Notes under the pieces: model-generated | The model's input: the letters and a program-made list of their open reading frames with translations, nothing else | Databases searched by the model: none | Told to the model about the DNA's origin: nothing | Translations under genes and position numbers: made by a program | From: an uncultured Bacteroidia bacterium | GTDB taxonomy: Bacteria; Bacteroidota; Bacteroidia; Bacteroidales; UBA932 | Direction of reading: 5' to 3' | Assembly: GCA_902789395.1 (NCBI GenBank) | Contig: CADANY010000011.1 | Coordinates: 46,797 to 110,796, forward strand | Length of the DNA stretch: 64,000 bases | Shown here: piece by piece, positions 27,979-35,535 of the stretch | How positions within the stretch are numbered: the stretch's first letter is position 1 | How the letters are laid out: each line of letters opens with the position of its first letter

Positions 27979-28848
27979 ATGGAAGATATGCTGAAACTCC
28001 AGACACCGGTAACGATCCCTCCCCTTCCGGTCAAGATCTCTTACGGGGACAGGATCATGGTCCTTGGCAGCTGCTTTGCCGAGGAAACGGGGCGGCAACT
28101 GGCTGAGACCGGATTCGACGTGTGCGCCAACCCGTTCGGCCCCCTGTACAATCCGGTCTCCCTCTCCAACGCAATTGCCCGACTCTCCTCCGGGACGCCC
28201 TTTGGAGAGGATGACTGTATCGAAATCGGAGCGGGCGACGGGCGGATCTGTTCGTTCTCGCACCACACTTCCTTCGCCCGCGATACGACGGCAACCTTCC
28301 TCGAAGAGGCCAACCGCTCCCTGGAAGCGGCTTCGGCTTTCTGGAAAGATTGCAATAAAGTGCTTGTCACCCTCGGGACATCCTGGTGCTTCCGGCACAA
28401 TCAAAGCGGAGAGACGGTCGCCAATTGCCTGAAAAGACCGGGCGGAGAGTTTACCCGGTACTTCCTTCCCCTGAAGACGACGGCTACCCTTCTGGAAGGG
28501 CTCCTGCGGCGGAATCCGGAGAAAGCGTTCCTTTTTACCGTCAGCCCGATCCGGCACCTTGCCGACGGGGCGCATGCCAACCAGATCTCGAAGGCTTCCC
28601 TCCTTCTCGCGATTGATTCGGTGCTTTCCGGAAACAGGGCGGCCTATTTTCCGGCATACGAAATCATGATGGACGAACTGCGGGACTACCGCTGGTGGGC
28701 CGAAGATATGGTCCATCCATCTCCCCTGGCTGCCCGGTATATCTGGGAGCGTTTCATCGACGCGGCCTTGCCGGACGAAGAGCGGGACCTTTTCGAGTCC
28801 CGCTGCAATGCCGCCCGTGCGGCCCGTCATATTCCTATGAAAGGCTGA
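27979..28848 (+). CDS. GSCFA family protein
   Basis: This 289-aa protein belongs to the GSCFA family, named after the motif seen here at residues 30-34 (VLGSCFAEETG). The motif marks a GDSL/SGNH-like hydrolase fold with the Ser of GSC as the putative nucleophile. ATYIWE/HPSPLAARY near the end supplies the likely catalytic His (EDMVHPSPLA). The natural substrate is unknown. No signal peptide is present. The frame is open from 27673, but the upstream part is antisense to the barrel gene. The ATG at 27979 gives the family N-terminus. Confidence 0.85.
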   Translation: MEDMLKLQTPVTIPPLPVKISYGDRIMVLGSCFAEETGRQLAETGFDVCANPFGPLYNPVSLSNAIARLSSGTPFGEDDCIEIGAGDGRICSFSHHTSFARDTTATFLEEANRSLEAASAFWKDCNKVLVTLGTSWCFRHNQSGETVANCLKRPGGEFTRYFLPLKTTATLLEGLLRRNPEKAFLFTVSPIRHLADGAHANQISKASLLLAIDSVLSGNRAAYFPAYEIMMDELRDYRWWAEDMVHPSPLAARYIWERFIDAALPDEERDLFESRCNAARAARHIPMKG

Positions 28849-29349
28849 TTACTCGGCGAGGAAATCTACCGTTCCGGTATAGGAAATCCGCTCCCGGTTC
28901 CTCGACTGCACGTCCAACGACGCCGAGCCGTTGTCAAAGACCGTCAGCGAGTAGATATGCTCGTCCTCGTCTGTCTTGACATAAATCAGGATCTCATATC
29001 CGCCCTTGCGGTTCATCCCGTACTCATAGTGGACGATCGGCGCTTCGAAATTCAGGGCATGGCCGCCGCCGTAAGGAACCTGCCAGGCCTGGCCGAAATA
29101 CGGAAGGGTCGAATCGAGAACGCCGTCCTTCACCTTGATCCAATACGGAGATGAGAGAGTCCGGCTCATTCCCCTGAGAGGAATCATCCGGTCGATCTGG
29201 ATCTTGAAATCCGCAGCGGGAATGTGCTCATGGACATAGGCTGCTTCCCGCATCTGCCGCTCGGCACGCTGCTCAGGAGTCTCCCTGAGGGCGCCGCAGC
29301 CGGCGAGCATCAACAGTCCGGCGAGTACCGGTAAAAACCATTTTTTCAT
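28849..29349 (-). CDS. DUF4251 family lipoprotein
   Basis: This 166-aa predicted lipoprotein has signal peptide and lipobox LAGC (C18). It resembles the Bacteroidales DUF4251 family (IQIDRMIPLRGMSRTLSSPYW, then a predicted beta fold with LPYFGQAW and MNRKGGYEILIYV). Function is unknown. It is convergent with the GSCFA gene with no spacer. It lies 17 nt after the ffh stop on the same strand, so it may share the ffh transcript. Confidence 0.82.
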   Translation of the reverse strand: MKKWFLPVLAGLLMLAGCGALRETPEQRAERQMREAAYVHEHIPAADFKIQIDRMIPLRGMSRTLSSPYWIKVKDGVLDSTLPYFGQAWQVPYGGGHALNFEAPIVHYEYGMNRKGGYEILIYVKTDEDEHIYSLTVFDNGSASLDVQSRNRERISYTGTVDFLAE

Positions 29350-29366
29350 ATCGCGTCAGCAATTGG

Positions 29367-30692
29367 TTAGCGTCTTCTCATGCCCCGCATCTGGCCCATC
29401 AGGTTGCCCGTCATGGCGGATTTCATCACCTTCCGGGTCCCTTCAAACTGCTTCAAAAGCCGGTTCACTTCCGGGAGGGAGGTTCCGGAACCGTCTGCAA
29501 TGCGCTTGCGGCGGGAGCCGTTGATAATTTCGGGATGCTCGCGCTCATAAGGGGTCATGGACAGGATAATCGCCTCGATGCCCTTGAACGAATCGTTGTC
29601 GACATCGACGTCCTTGATCGCCTTGCCGACTCCCGGGATCATCGAGGCAAGATCCTTGATATTACCCATCTTCTTGACCTGCTGGATCTGGTTGTAGAAA
29701 TCCCAGAGCGTGAATTTATCCTTGGCGAGTTTTTTCTTGAGTTCACGGGCCTCTTTCTCATCGAACTGCTCCTGGGCCTTCTCGACGAGGGAGACGACAT
29801 CGCCCATGCCGAGGATCCGGTCGGCAATACGGTCCGGATGGAAGATATCAAGGGCCTCCATCTTTTCACCCGAGGAGACGAACTTGATCGGCTTCCCGAC
29901 AACCGCCTTGATGGAGAGCGCGGCACCGCCACGGGTATCGCCGTCCATCTTCGTCAGCACAACTCCGTCAAAATCAAGCCGATCGTTGAAGGCCTTGGCT
30001 GTCTCGACGGCATCCTGTCCGGTCATCGCATCGACGACGAAGAGCGTTTCCGTCGGCTGGACGGCCTGATGCAAGGCAGATATCTCATCCATCAATTGCT
30101 GGTCGACAGCCAGACGGCCGGCGGTATCTACGATGACGACGGAGTAGCCTTCCGACCTCGCCTTGGCGATGGCTGCCTTGGCGATGCGGATCGGATCTTT
30201 CTCCCCTTCTTCGGTATAGACCGGAACGCCGACGCTCTCGCCGAGCACCTTAAGCTGCTCGATGGCGGCGGGACGGAACGTATCGCAGGCGGCCAGAAGG
30301 ACTTTCATGCCCCGCTTGCTCTTGATATGGAGTGCGAGTTTTCCGGAGAAGGTCGTCTTACCGGAACCGTTCAGGCCGGCGACGAGGACGACGGCGGGAT
30401 TCCCTTTGATATTGATATCCTGGGCGCTGCTGCCCATAAAGGCGGCGAGTTCGTCGTGGACGATCTTGACCATCATCTGCTGCGGCTTGACCGCCGTCAG
30501 GACGTTTTGGCCGAGGGCCTTGTCCTTGACCGTGTTGCAGAATTCCTTCGCAACCTTGTAGCTGACATCCGCGTCCAGCAGGGCTTTCCGGATATCCTTT
30601 ACGGTCTCGGCAACATTGATCTCAGTGATTTTACCCTCACCTTTCAGTATTTTGAAAGACCTTTCCAGCCTTTCGCTTAGATTCTCGAACAT
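29367..30692 (-). CDS. ffh: Signal recognition particle protein Ffh
   Basis: This 441-aa SRP GTPase binds signal sequences and 4.5S RNA to target membrane proteins to FtsY and SecYEG. It has the N domain (MFENLSERLERSFKIL), the G domain with P-loop GLNGSGKTT (106-114), DTAGR and TKMDGD, and a C-terminal M domain with the RNA-binding stretch SRRKRIADGSG and a Met-rich tail (MGQMRGMRRR). The open frame continues to 30785, but the conserved start is 30692. Confidence 0.96.
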   Translation of the reverse strand: MFENLSERLERSFKILKGEGKITEINVAETVKDIRKALLDADVSYKVAKEFCNTVKDKALGQNVLTAVKPQQMMVKIVHDELAAFMGSSAQDINIKGNPAVVLVAGLNGSGKTTFSGKLALHIKSKRGMKVLLAACDTFRPAAIEQLKVLGESVGVPVYTEEGEKDPIRIAKAAIAKARSEGYSVVIVDTAGRLAVDQQLMDEISALHQAVQPTETLFVVDAMTGQDAVETAKAFNDRLDFDGVVLTKMDGDTRGGAALSIKAVVGKPIKFVSSGEKMEALDIFHPDRIADRILGMGDVVSLVEKAQEQFDEKEARELKKKLAKDKFTLWDFYNQIQQVKKMGNIKDLASMIPGVGKAIKDVDVDNDSFKGIEAIILSMTPYEREHPEIINGSRRKRIADGSGTSLPEVNRLLKQFEGTRKVMKSAMTGNLMGQMRGMRRR

Positions 30693-30711
30693 ATTACTAT
30701 CATTTAACCTA

Positions 30712-30743
30712 CAAAGATAAGGAAATATCTGGTATTTCCGAAA
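30712..30743 (-). promoter_or_regulatory. ffh promoter
   Basis: The minus strand has TATCTTTG at 30719-30712 and TTTC at 30743-30740, separated by 20 nt. The -7 box is perfect and the -33 box matches three of four positions. Confidence 0.6.
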
Positions 30744-30789
30744 CCGGCAGGGAGATGTCCCGGACACAAAAAGAAAATTTAACAAGATG

Positions 30790-30820
30790 CTTGGATTGCC
30801 GGAAATTCTTCTTAAATTTG
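30790..30820 (+). promoter_or_regulatory. aqpZ promoter
   Basis: CTTG at 30790-30793 and TAAATTTG at 30813-30820 are separated by 19 nt, 32 nt upstream of the aqpZ ATG. Confidence 0.62.
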
Positions 30821-30852
30821 GGGAGCATTAACCAAATTATTTAGTTTTCGTT

Positions 30853-31527
30853 ATGAAGAAATACATTGCTGAGTGCCTCGGTACGTTCGTACTTACACTC
30901 CTCGGCTGCGGAACGGCCATGTTCCTCGGTTGCACCACGCCTGCAGGCGTCGTCGGAACGGCGATTGCCTTCGGTCTTGCCGTTGTCGCCATGGCGTATA
31001 CCATCGGCGGGATCAGCGGTTGCCACATCAATCCGGCCATTACCCTCGGCGTCGCCCTCTCGGGCCGCATGAGCTGGAAGGATGCCTGTGGTTATTGGAT
31101 CGGCCAGGTTATCGGTGGTATTATCGCCGGTGCCGTCCTTCTCCTCCTGACCAAGGTCGTAGCGGCTCCCGATCTGACCGGAGCCCTCGGTAGCAACGGT
31201 GTTGCCAATGCCGGCGGTGTCGGCGGTGCATTCCTCGTCGAAGTCATCGCTACCTTCATCTTCGTCCTCGTGGTCCTCGGAACGACTGATTCCAAGGTCG
31301 GAGCCGGCAACTTCGCCGGACTCGCCATCGGTCTCTCCCTGATCCTTGTCCACCTGGTCTGCATCAACCTGACCGGTACGTCCGTCAACCCGGCCCGTTC
31401 CATCGGTCCCGCCCTCTTCGCCTGCGGTGACGCGCTCAAGAACGTCTGGGTCTTCATCTGCGCTCCGCTCGTCGGAGGTGCCCTCAGCGCCTGTGTCTGG
31501 TGCGCGATCGCTCCGAAGGAGAAATAG
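30853..31527 (+). CDS. aqpZ: Aquaporin Z-type water channel
   Basis: This 224-aa MIP-family channel has six membrane helices and two NPA half-helices: HINPAITLG at 59-67 and SVNPARS at 177-183. The aromatic/arginine selectivity filter can be read as F40, H167, T176 and R182, with the same spacing as E. coli AqpZ (F43, H174, T183, R189). This predicts water rather than glycerol conduction, so it is unlikely to feed the distant glpABC genes. It has its own promoter and a strong terminator. Confidence 0.93.
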   Translation: MKKYIAECLGTFVLTLLGCGTAMFLGCTTPAGVVGTAIAFGLAVVAMAYTIGGISGCHINPAITLGVALSGRMSWKDACGYWIGQVIGGIIAGAVLLLLTKVVAAPDLTGALGSNGVANAGGVGGAFLVEVIATFIFVLVVLGTTDSKVGAGNFAGLAIGLSLILVHLVCINLTGTSVNPARSIGPALFACGDALKNVWVFICAPLVGGALSACVWCAIAPKEK

Positions 31528-31551
31528 CGCGCACCCGCTGGAAACAATTCT

Positions 31552-31586
31552 ATGAAGGCGACCGGATCGGTCGCCTTCATTTTTTT
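31552..31586 (+). terminator. aqpZ rho-independent terminator
   Basis: ATGAAGGCGACC (31552-31563) pairs with GGTCGCCTTCAT (31569-31580) in a 12-bp stem, followed by T6. It lies 25 nt after the aqpZ stop. Confidence 0.88.
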
Positions 31587-31602
31587 CAGACTGTAGTTTT
31601 AC

Positions 31603-31740
31603 ATCCGGAGGCGCCAGACAGGTTGCCCCTGCAAACCCGTGGCCACCCGTGGCCTCGTAAACGGGAGGGGCCCGCCGCAAAGCGGTGGGAGGGATGAGCG
31701 AAGCGAAGGTTTGCAGGGCACTTGCCTGGCGCCTCCGGAT
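31603..31740. repeat. Palindromic element 2 (same core family as element 1, inverted)
   Basis: The left arm 31603-31637 and right arm 31708-31740 pair over 15 perfect outer base pairs and 9 inner base pairs (CTGCAAACC), with a small mismatched section between. Read on the minus strand, the core contains TCGCTTCGC, CCCTCCC, GCGGGCCCCTCCC and GGGTGGC in the same order as the core of 14747-14865. The arms are different from that copy. It fills the space between the aqpZ terminator and the 3' end of lysA. Confidence 0.82.
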
Positions 31741-31748
31741 TCGAAAAG

Positions 31749-32915
31749 TTACAGTTCGTCGCTGAAGACGGCGGGGGCATCGCCCCGCATGTTGTAGTGC
31801 GAAGACATGACGGCCCCATAGGCTCCGGCGGAACGGATGGCTAGAAGATCCCCGCGGAAGGTCTCCGGGAGGAGCCGCTTCGTTCCGAACACGTCAGCCG
31901 ATTCGCAGACCGGTCCGGCGACATCATATTCCCGCTCCGGTCCCGTTTCCCGAAGAAAACCGGCGGAAAGATTGTCTACTTTGTGATAAGCCCCATACAG
32001 GGCGGGACGGATCAGGTTGTTCATGCCGGCATCGAGAATCACGATATCTTTCGTCCTCCCTTCCTTGACATAGACGACACGGGAAAGCAGGCTGCCGCAC
32101 TGAGCGGCGACAGAACGGCCGGGTTCAATATGCAGGACCTGGTCGGGACGGTGGCGGAAGGTTGCGACGGTCTCGATCCATCCCTTGAAATCCGGGATCG
32201 GATCTCCGTCCGGATCGTCGTAATCGATTCCGAGGCCGCCTCCAAGGTCGATATGGTCGACCCGGAGCCCCTGGGACTCGAACCAGTCGACGATCTTCTC
32301 TGCCTTGGCGACCTCAACCGCGAAAATCTCGCGGACGGAGGTGATCTGCGAACCGATATGGAAATGGAGCCCGGTGAAAATCAGGTTGGGAGAAGATTTA
32401 ACAATACGGACCGCATCTTCGAAAGCATATTCCGAAATGCCGAATTTATTCTCTTCCAGACCGGTTGTGATATACTGGTGGGTATGGGCATCGATATCCG
32501 GGTTGATCCGAAGGCAGACACGGGCCTTGCGGCCGCATCGCCCGGCGAGATCATCCAAGATGCGGAGTTCCTCGAGGGACTCGCAGTTGAACGCCCCGAT
32601 CCCGGCGAGGATAGCGGAGGTCAGTTCCTTGTCCGTCTTCCCGACTCCTGCGTATACGATGGATTCCGGGGGAAAGCCGCAACGGACAGCCCAGGCGATT
32701 TCATTCCCGGAAACACAATCCGCCCCAAGCCCCTTGGAGGCGATATAACGCATGATCCGCTCCTCGTTGTTGGACTTGACGGCATAATGGACCTTGACCC
32801 CATGGGCGGTAGCCGTTTCTGCAAGCAGATCGACCGTCTTTCGGAAGAGGTCCATATCATAATAATACACAGGCGTTTCCAAGGAAAGCAACCGTTCGAA
32901 TACACTTTTTTTCAT
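31749..32915 (-). CDS. lysA: Diaminopimelate decarboxylase
   Basis: This 388-aa PLP-dependent fold-III enzyme decarboxylates meso-diaminopimelate to L-lysine. The PLP lysine is K47 (HYAVKSNN). The phosphate-binding glycines are in DLGGGLGIDY, substrate contacts in HIEPGRSVAA, and the dimer-interface Cys in PVCESADVFG. SHYNMRGDAP marks the C-terminal domain. The length is slightly short but within the family range. Carboxynorspermidine decarboxylase is excluded by the CESADVFG and GRS motifs. The start at 32915 follows a TATTTTTG box on the minus strand (32941-32934). Confidence 0.93.
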   Translation of the reverse strand: MKKSVFERLLSLETPVYYYDMDLFRKTVDLLAETATAHGVKVHYAVKSNNEERIMRYIASKGLGADCVSGNEIAWAVRCGFPPESIVYAGVGKTDKELTSAILAGIGAFNCESLEELRILDDLAGRCGRKARVCLRINPDIDAHTHQYITTGLEENKFGISEYAFEDAVRIVKSSPNLIFTGLHFHIGSQITSVREIFAVEVAKAEKIVDWFESQGLRVDHIDLGGGLGIDYDDPDGDPIPDFKGWIETVATFRHRPDQVLHIEPGRSVAAQCGSLLSRVVYVKEGRTKDIVILDAGMNNLIRPALYGAYHKVDNLSAGFLRETGPEREYDVAGPVCESADVFGTKRLLPETFRGDLLAIRSAGAYGAVMSSHYNMRGDAPAVFSDEL

Positions 32916-32929
32916 AAGCAAACTAACCC

Positions 32930-32961
32930 GTTGCAAAAATAGAGAAAAGAATGTAATTTTG
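32930..32961 (+). promoter_or_regulatory. Promoter of the AraC-type gene (overlaps lysA promoter)
   Basis: GTTG at 32930-32933 and TAATTTTG at 32954-32961 are separated by 20 nt on the plus strand. The lysA -7 box on the minus strand (TATTTTTG, 32941-32934) lies inside the same interval, so the two divergent promoters overlap. Confidence 0.6.
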
Positions 32962-32980
32962 TAACAAATAAACGAAAATT

Positions 32981-33442
32981 ATGAAAAGTCTTCTGTTCGA
33001 CGGGCTGTTCGGCCCGCTCCGTCCATGGAAAAAGGACGTTTTTCCCGTCAAATACGACGGAATAGAAAACATTCCCGCTCCCATCCTCAGACAATACCCG
33101 GATATCAGCCGGAAGCTTTCCCAGTGGATCACAGATAAAGGGTACTGCGAAAACTTGAGGAATAATGAGGAGATGGCCCGGAGCATCGGCATCGACCGGA
33201 GAGCTATGAACAGTTATTTCCGAAATGTCATCCATGAAGACTGCCGGACCTGGCGCATCCGCCTAAAAATCGAAGAAGCCTGCCGCCTGATCAGGACGGC
33301 AGACTTCCGGTTCATGAGAGAAATTGCTGACCGCACGGGGTTTTCAGACCAGTCAAACTTCTCAAAACAATTCGAGCGCCATACGGGGCAGAAGCCTTAC
33401 GACTGGATGCTGACGCACGGGGGATCAGTCGGAGAAGATTGA
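32981..33442 (+). CDS. AraC-family helix-turn-helix protein without sensor domain
   Basis: This 153-aa protein has a C-terminal AraC-type double helix-turn-helix. The first helix-turn-helix is EEMARSIGIDRRAMNSYFR and the second is REIADRTGFSDQSNFSKQF, followed by the family end GQKPYDW. The N-terminal 45 residues hold no recognisable ligand-binding domain, so the regulator may lack a small-molecule sensor. Its 3' end overlaps the convergent GntR gene by 18 bp. Targets are unknown. Regulation of lysA or the neighbouring ABC genes is possible, but not shown. Confidence 0.82.
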   Translation: MKSLLFDGLFGPLRPWKKDVFPVKYDGIENIPAPILRQYPDISRKLSQWITDKGYCENLRNNEEMARSIGIDRRAMNSYFRNVIHEDCRTWRIRLKIEEACRLIRTADFRFMREIADRTGFSDQSNFSKQFERHTGQKPYDWMLTHGGSVGED

Positions 33443-33763
33443 CATATCGAGTCCGAGAAGGTCCATCTTCCGCCGGATAGCCGGGACGTCTTTTTCCAGG
33501 AACTCTTTCCGTTCCTTGTCAAGGATGATTCCGGTCGCTTCCGGGCTGACGAAATAGCCGATACCGCGTTTGTTAAAGATGATCCCGTCGGCAGTCAGTT
33601 TCTCGTAGGTCCGCATGACAGTATTGGGATTGACCCCGATATCGGCCCCATACTCCCGTACGGAGGGTATCCGGTCTTCCGGATGGATCTCTCCGGAGAG
33701 GATCCGTTCGGAGATATGGTCAGCGATCTGCAGATAGATCGGTTTTTCGCTGTTGAAATTCAT
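33425..33763 (-). CDS. YtrA-type GntR transcriptional regulator
   Basis: This 112-aa protein is short and fits the YtrA subfamily of GntR. It has an N-terminal winged helix (PIYLQIADHISERILSG, RIPSVREYGADIGVNPNTVMRTYEKL, FNKRGIGYFV) and only a short C-terminal dimerisation helix. YtrA regulators normally control adjacent ABC transporters and bind an operator in their own promoter. Here the gene is third after an ABC ATPase and permease, 4 nt after the permease stop. A matching palindromic operator lies at 35461-35482. Confidence 0.9.
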   Translation of the reverse strand: MNFNSEKPIYLQIADHISERILSGEIHPEDRIPSVREYGADIGVNPNTVMRTYEKLTADGIIFNKRGIGYFVSPEATGIILDKERKEFLEKDVPAIRRKMDLLGLDMSIFSD

Positions 33764-33767
33764 AGCT

Positions 33768-34598
33768 CTAATGTTTAATGGTTTTAATTCTATAATAAAC
33801 GCCGATCATCAGGGCTATCAGAAAAATGGAAGAAACAGCAAGGCCGATATTCAGTGATCCGCTGATGAAAGACTGAGCGAAATCCACCTGGGAACCAGAA
33901 TCAAGCATTTCGACCCAGCTACGGAATTTCTCTCCCGTTACAACGAAACCTGCGACAACCGTCAGGACAAGTCCGAAACCATAGCTGACCATCAGGCCTC
34001 CGAGAATCTTCCACTTCTTGAAGACCAACCCGGAAAGGAGGAAATAAACCAGTGACTGGGCGAACGAGATCAGGGCGGTTATGATAAAGAGTCCTCTCGG
34101 GAACAGCTCACCGAAAGAGGCCCCGGCGAGGTCCGCCTGCCAAACCTCGGCGATAATATCGTTGATTCCCGAGACAAGGGTTTTGCCGTAATGCGGATCG
34201 ACCAGGGAAAGGAGTCCGTCAAGGAGAAGGTAAACGCCGACAAAGAGGATGGGGATGATCACAAGGGTCATCAGCATCATGGACACAAACTTCTCGAGGG
34301 TAGAAGCCGGGATCATCAGGTAGTTGCTGCCCTTCTGGCGGTCGGTCAGATGACCGTAGGTACGGGCCTGATAGAGGACGATGACAAGGGCTGCCAGGTA
34401 GAAGAAAACGTAGCGCACTTCCAATACGGGAGCCGACCAGTTGCGGGTAAAAGAGAGGGAGCAGAGCACCCAGATTATATAGAGAAGCAGGGGAAGCAGA
34501 CCGAGGAAGAGGGCGACTTTGAAGTGGTTTCTCCACATCTGCTTGAGATCATATTTGAAATAGGTCCAGAATCGCTGGAAATTAAATACTTCGCTCAT
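33768..34598 (-). CDS. ABC transporter permease
   Basis: This 276-aa protein has six predicted membrane helices (VALFLGLLPLLLYIIWVL, YVFFYLAALVIVLY, MMLMTLVIIPILFVGVYLL, FIITALISFAQSLVYFLL, LMVSYGFGLVLTVVAGF, VSSIFLIALMIGVYY). It is the membrane partner of the ATPase encoded 9 nt upstream and resembles ABC-2 exporters linked to YtrA regulators. There is no signal peptide. The substrate is unknown. Families of this arrangement often export cell-wall-active compounds, but nothing in the sequence proves that here. Confidence 0.83.
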   Translation of the reverse strand: MSEVFNFQRFWTYFKYDLKQMWRNHFKVALFLGLLPLLLYIIWVLCSLSFTRNWSAPVLEVRYVFFYLAALVIVLYQARTYGHLTDRQKGSNYLMIPASTLEKFVSMMLMTLVIIPILFVGVYLLLDGLLSLVDPHYGKTLVSGINDIIAEVWQADLAGASFGELFPRGLFIITALISFAQSLVYFLLSGLVFKKWKILGGLMVSYGFGLVLTVVAGFVVTGEKFRSWVEMLDSGSQVDFAQSFISGSLNIGLAVSSIFLIALMIGVYYRIKTIKH

Positions 34599-34607
34599 GG
34601 CTTTGTC

Positions 34608-35441
34608 TTAAAGGTTGGTGTGGAACATAGCTTTGACGACGTCCTTGTGGGCATGGACGGCATTGAAAAGGGCCTCGACGTTGACCTTGCTTTCCTCGCC
34701 GGTCGCGTTGGGATAGACCTGGACGGTTCCGCCGGGCGTCTGCTCGAGATAGAGCGCGTCCGGATTGATCTGGGTCGAATAGTCGAAATACAGTTTTTCC
34801 GCGATCTGGGCGGTAGAGGCGTTCAGGAGCACGTCCCGGCGGTCAAGGATGATGATCGGATCGATCACGTTCTCGAGGTCGCGGACCTGGTGGGTCGAGA
34901 TGACGACCGAGGCATCCTCCGGGGTATATTTCATCAGGGCCTTCCGGAACTGGGATTTGGAGGGGATATCCAGCCCGTTGGTCGGCTCATCCAGGTAATA
35001 GTAGCGGACGCGGCAGGCCAGGGCGAAGGAGATATAAGTCTTCTTGAGCTGTCCGGCAGACATCGCGTCCATCTTCTGGGACGGATCGACCTCGAATTCT
35101 GCCAGAATACCGGAGAAAGCATCCAAATTGAAATTCGGCCAGAATACGCCGTGTTCCCGGGCGAAGTCGATTGCCTTGGCATGGACAGGAGCGACTTCGT
35201 CCGCCAGATAGAACTGGTCGGCGAGCAGGGATGGCTGCCGATCGAAGGGATCGCGTCCATCGACGCGGATAGAACCGGACTGGACTTTCTTCAGTCCGCA
35301 AAGGAGCGTCAGGAGGGTGGTCTTCCCTACTCCGTTCTCCCCGAGAAGTCCATAGATGTTCCCGGGAAGGATCTCCATCGAGATGTTTTTCAGGACCTCT
35401 TTCGGGCCGTAGCTGAAAGCTAGATTGTCAATCTGTATCAT
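34608..35441 (-). CDS. ABC transporter ATP-binding protein
   Basis: This 277-aa nucleotide-binding subunit has Walker A GENGVGKTT, Walker B YYYLDEPTNGLD and the H-loop in VVISTHQVRDLE. The signature motif is degenerate (MSAGQLKK instead of LSGGQ). The C-terminal 60 residues after the ATPase core are not recognised. It is the first gene of the operon with the permease and YtrA-type regulator. Its promoter contains an apparent regulator operator. Confidence 0.9.
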   Translation of the reverse strand: MIQIDNLAFSYGPKEVLKNISMEILPGNIYGLLGENGVGKTTLLTLLCGLKKVQSGSIRVDGRDPFDRQPSLLADQFYLADEVAPVHAKAIDFAREHGVFWPNFNLDAFSGILAEFEVDPSQKMDAMSAGQLKKTYISFALACRVRYYYLDEPTNGLDIPSKSQFRKALMKYTPEDASVVISTHQVRDLENVIDPIIILDRRDVLLNASTAQIAEKLYFDYSTQINPDALYLEQTPGGTVQVYPNATGEESKVNVEALFNAVHAHKDVVKAMFHTNL

Positions 35442-35460
35442 ATAAATGTGTGCCTTTGTT

Positions 35461-35482
35461 GTGTATTAGTTCATTAGTACAC
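35461..35482. promoter_or_regulatory. Predicted YtrA-type operator
   Basis: This 22-bp imperfect palindrome starts GTGTATTAG and ends TTAGTACAC, with 16 of 22 positions symmetric. The shape (GTGTA-TA-spacer-TA-TACAC) resembles operators of the YtrA branch of GntR regulators. It lies just downstream of the -7 box, over the expected transcription start, which fits repression. Confidence 0.68.
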
Positions 35483-35484
35483 TG

Positions 35485-35515
35485 CAAAGGTACACATACT
35501 TTTTATATCTGCAAA
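35485..35515 (-). promoter_or_regulatory. Promoter of the ABC/GntR operon
   Basis: On the minus strand TTTG (35515-35512) and TACCTTTG (35492-35485) are separated by 19 nt. Both boxes match the Bacteroidota consensus exactly. The start site would fall near 35478, inside the palindrome. Confidence 0.78.
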
Positions 35516-35535
35516 TTTTTTTCGAAAAAAAGCAA

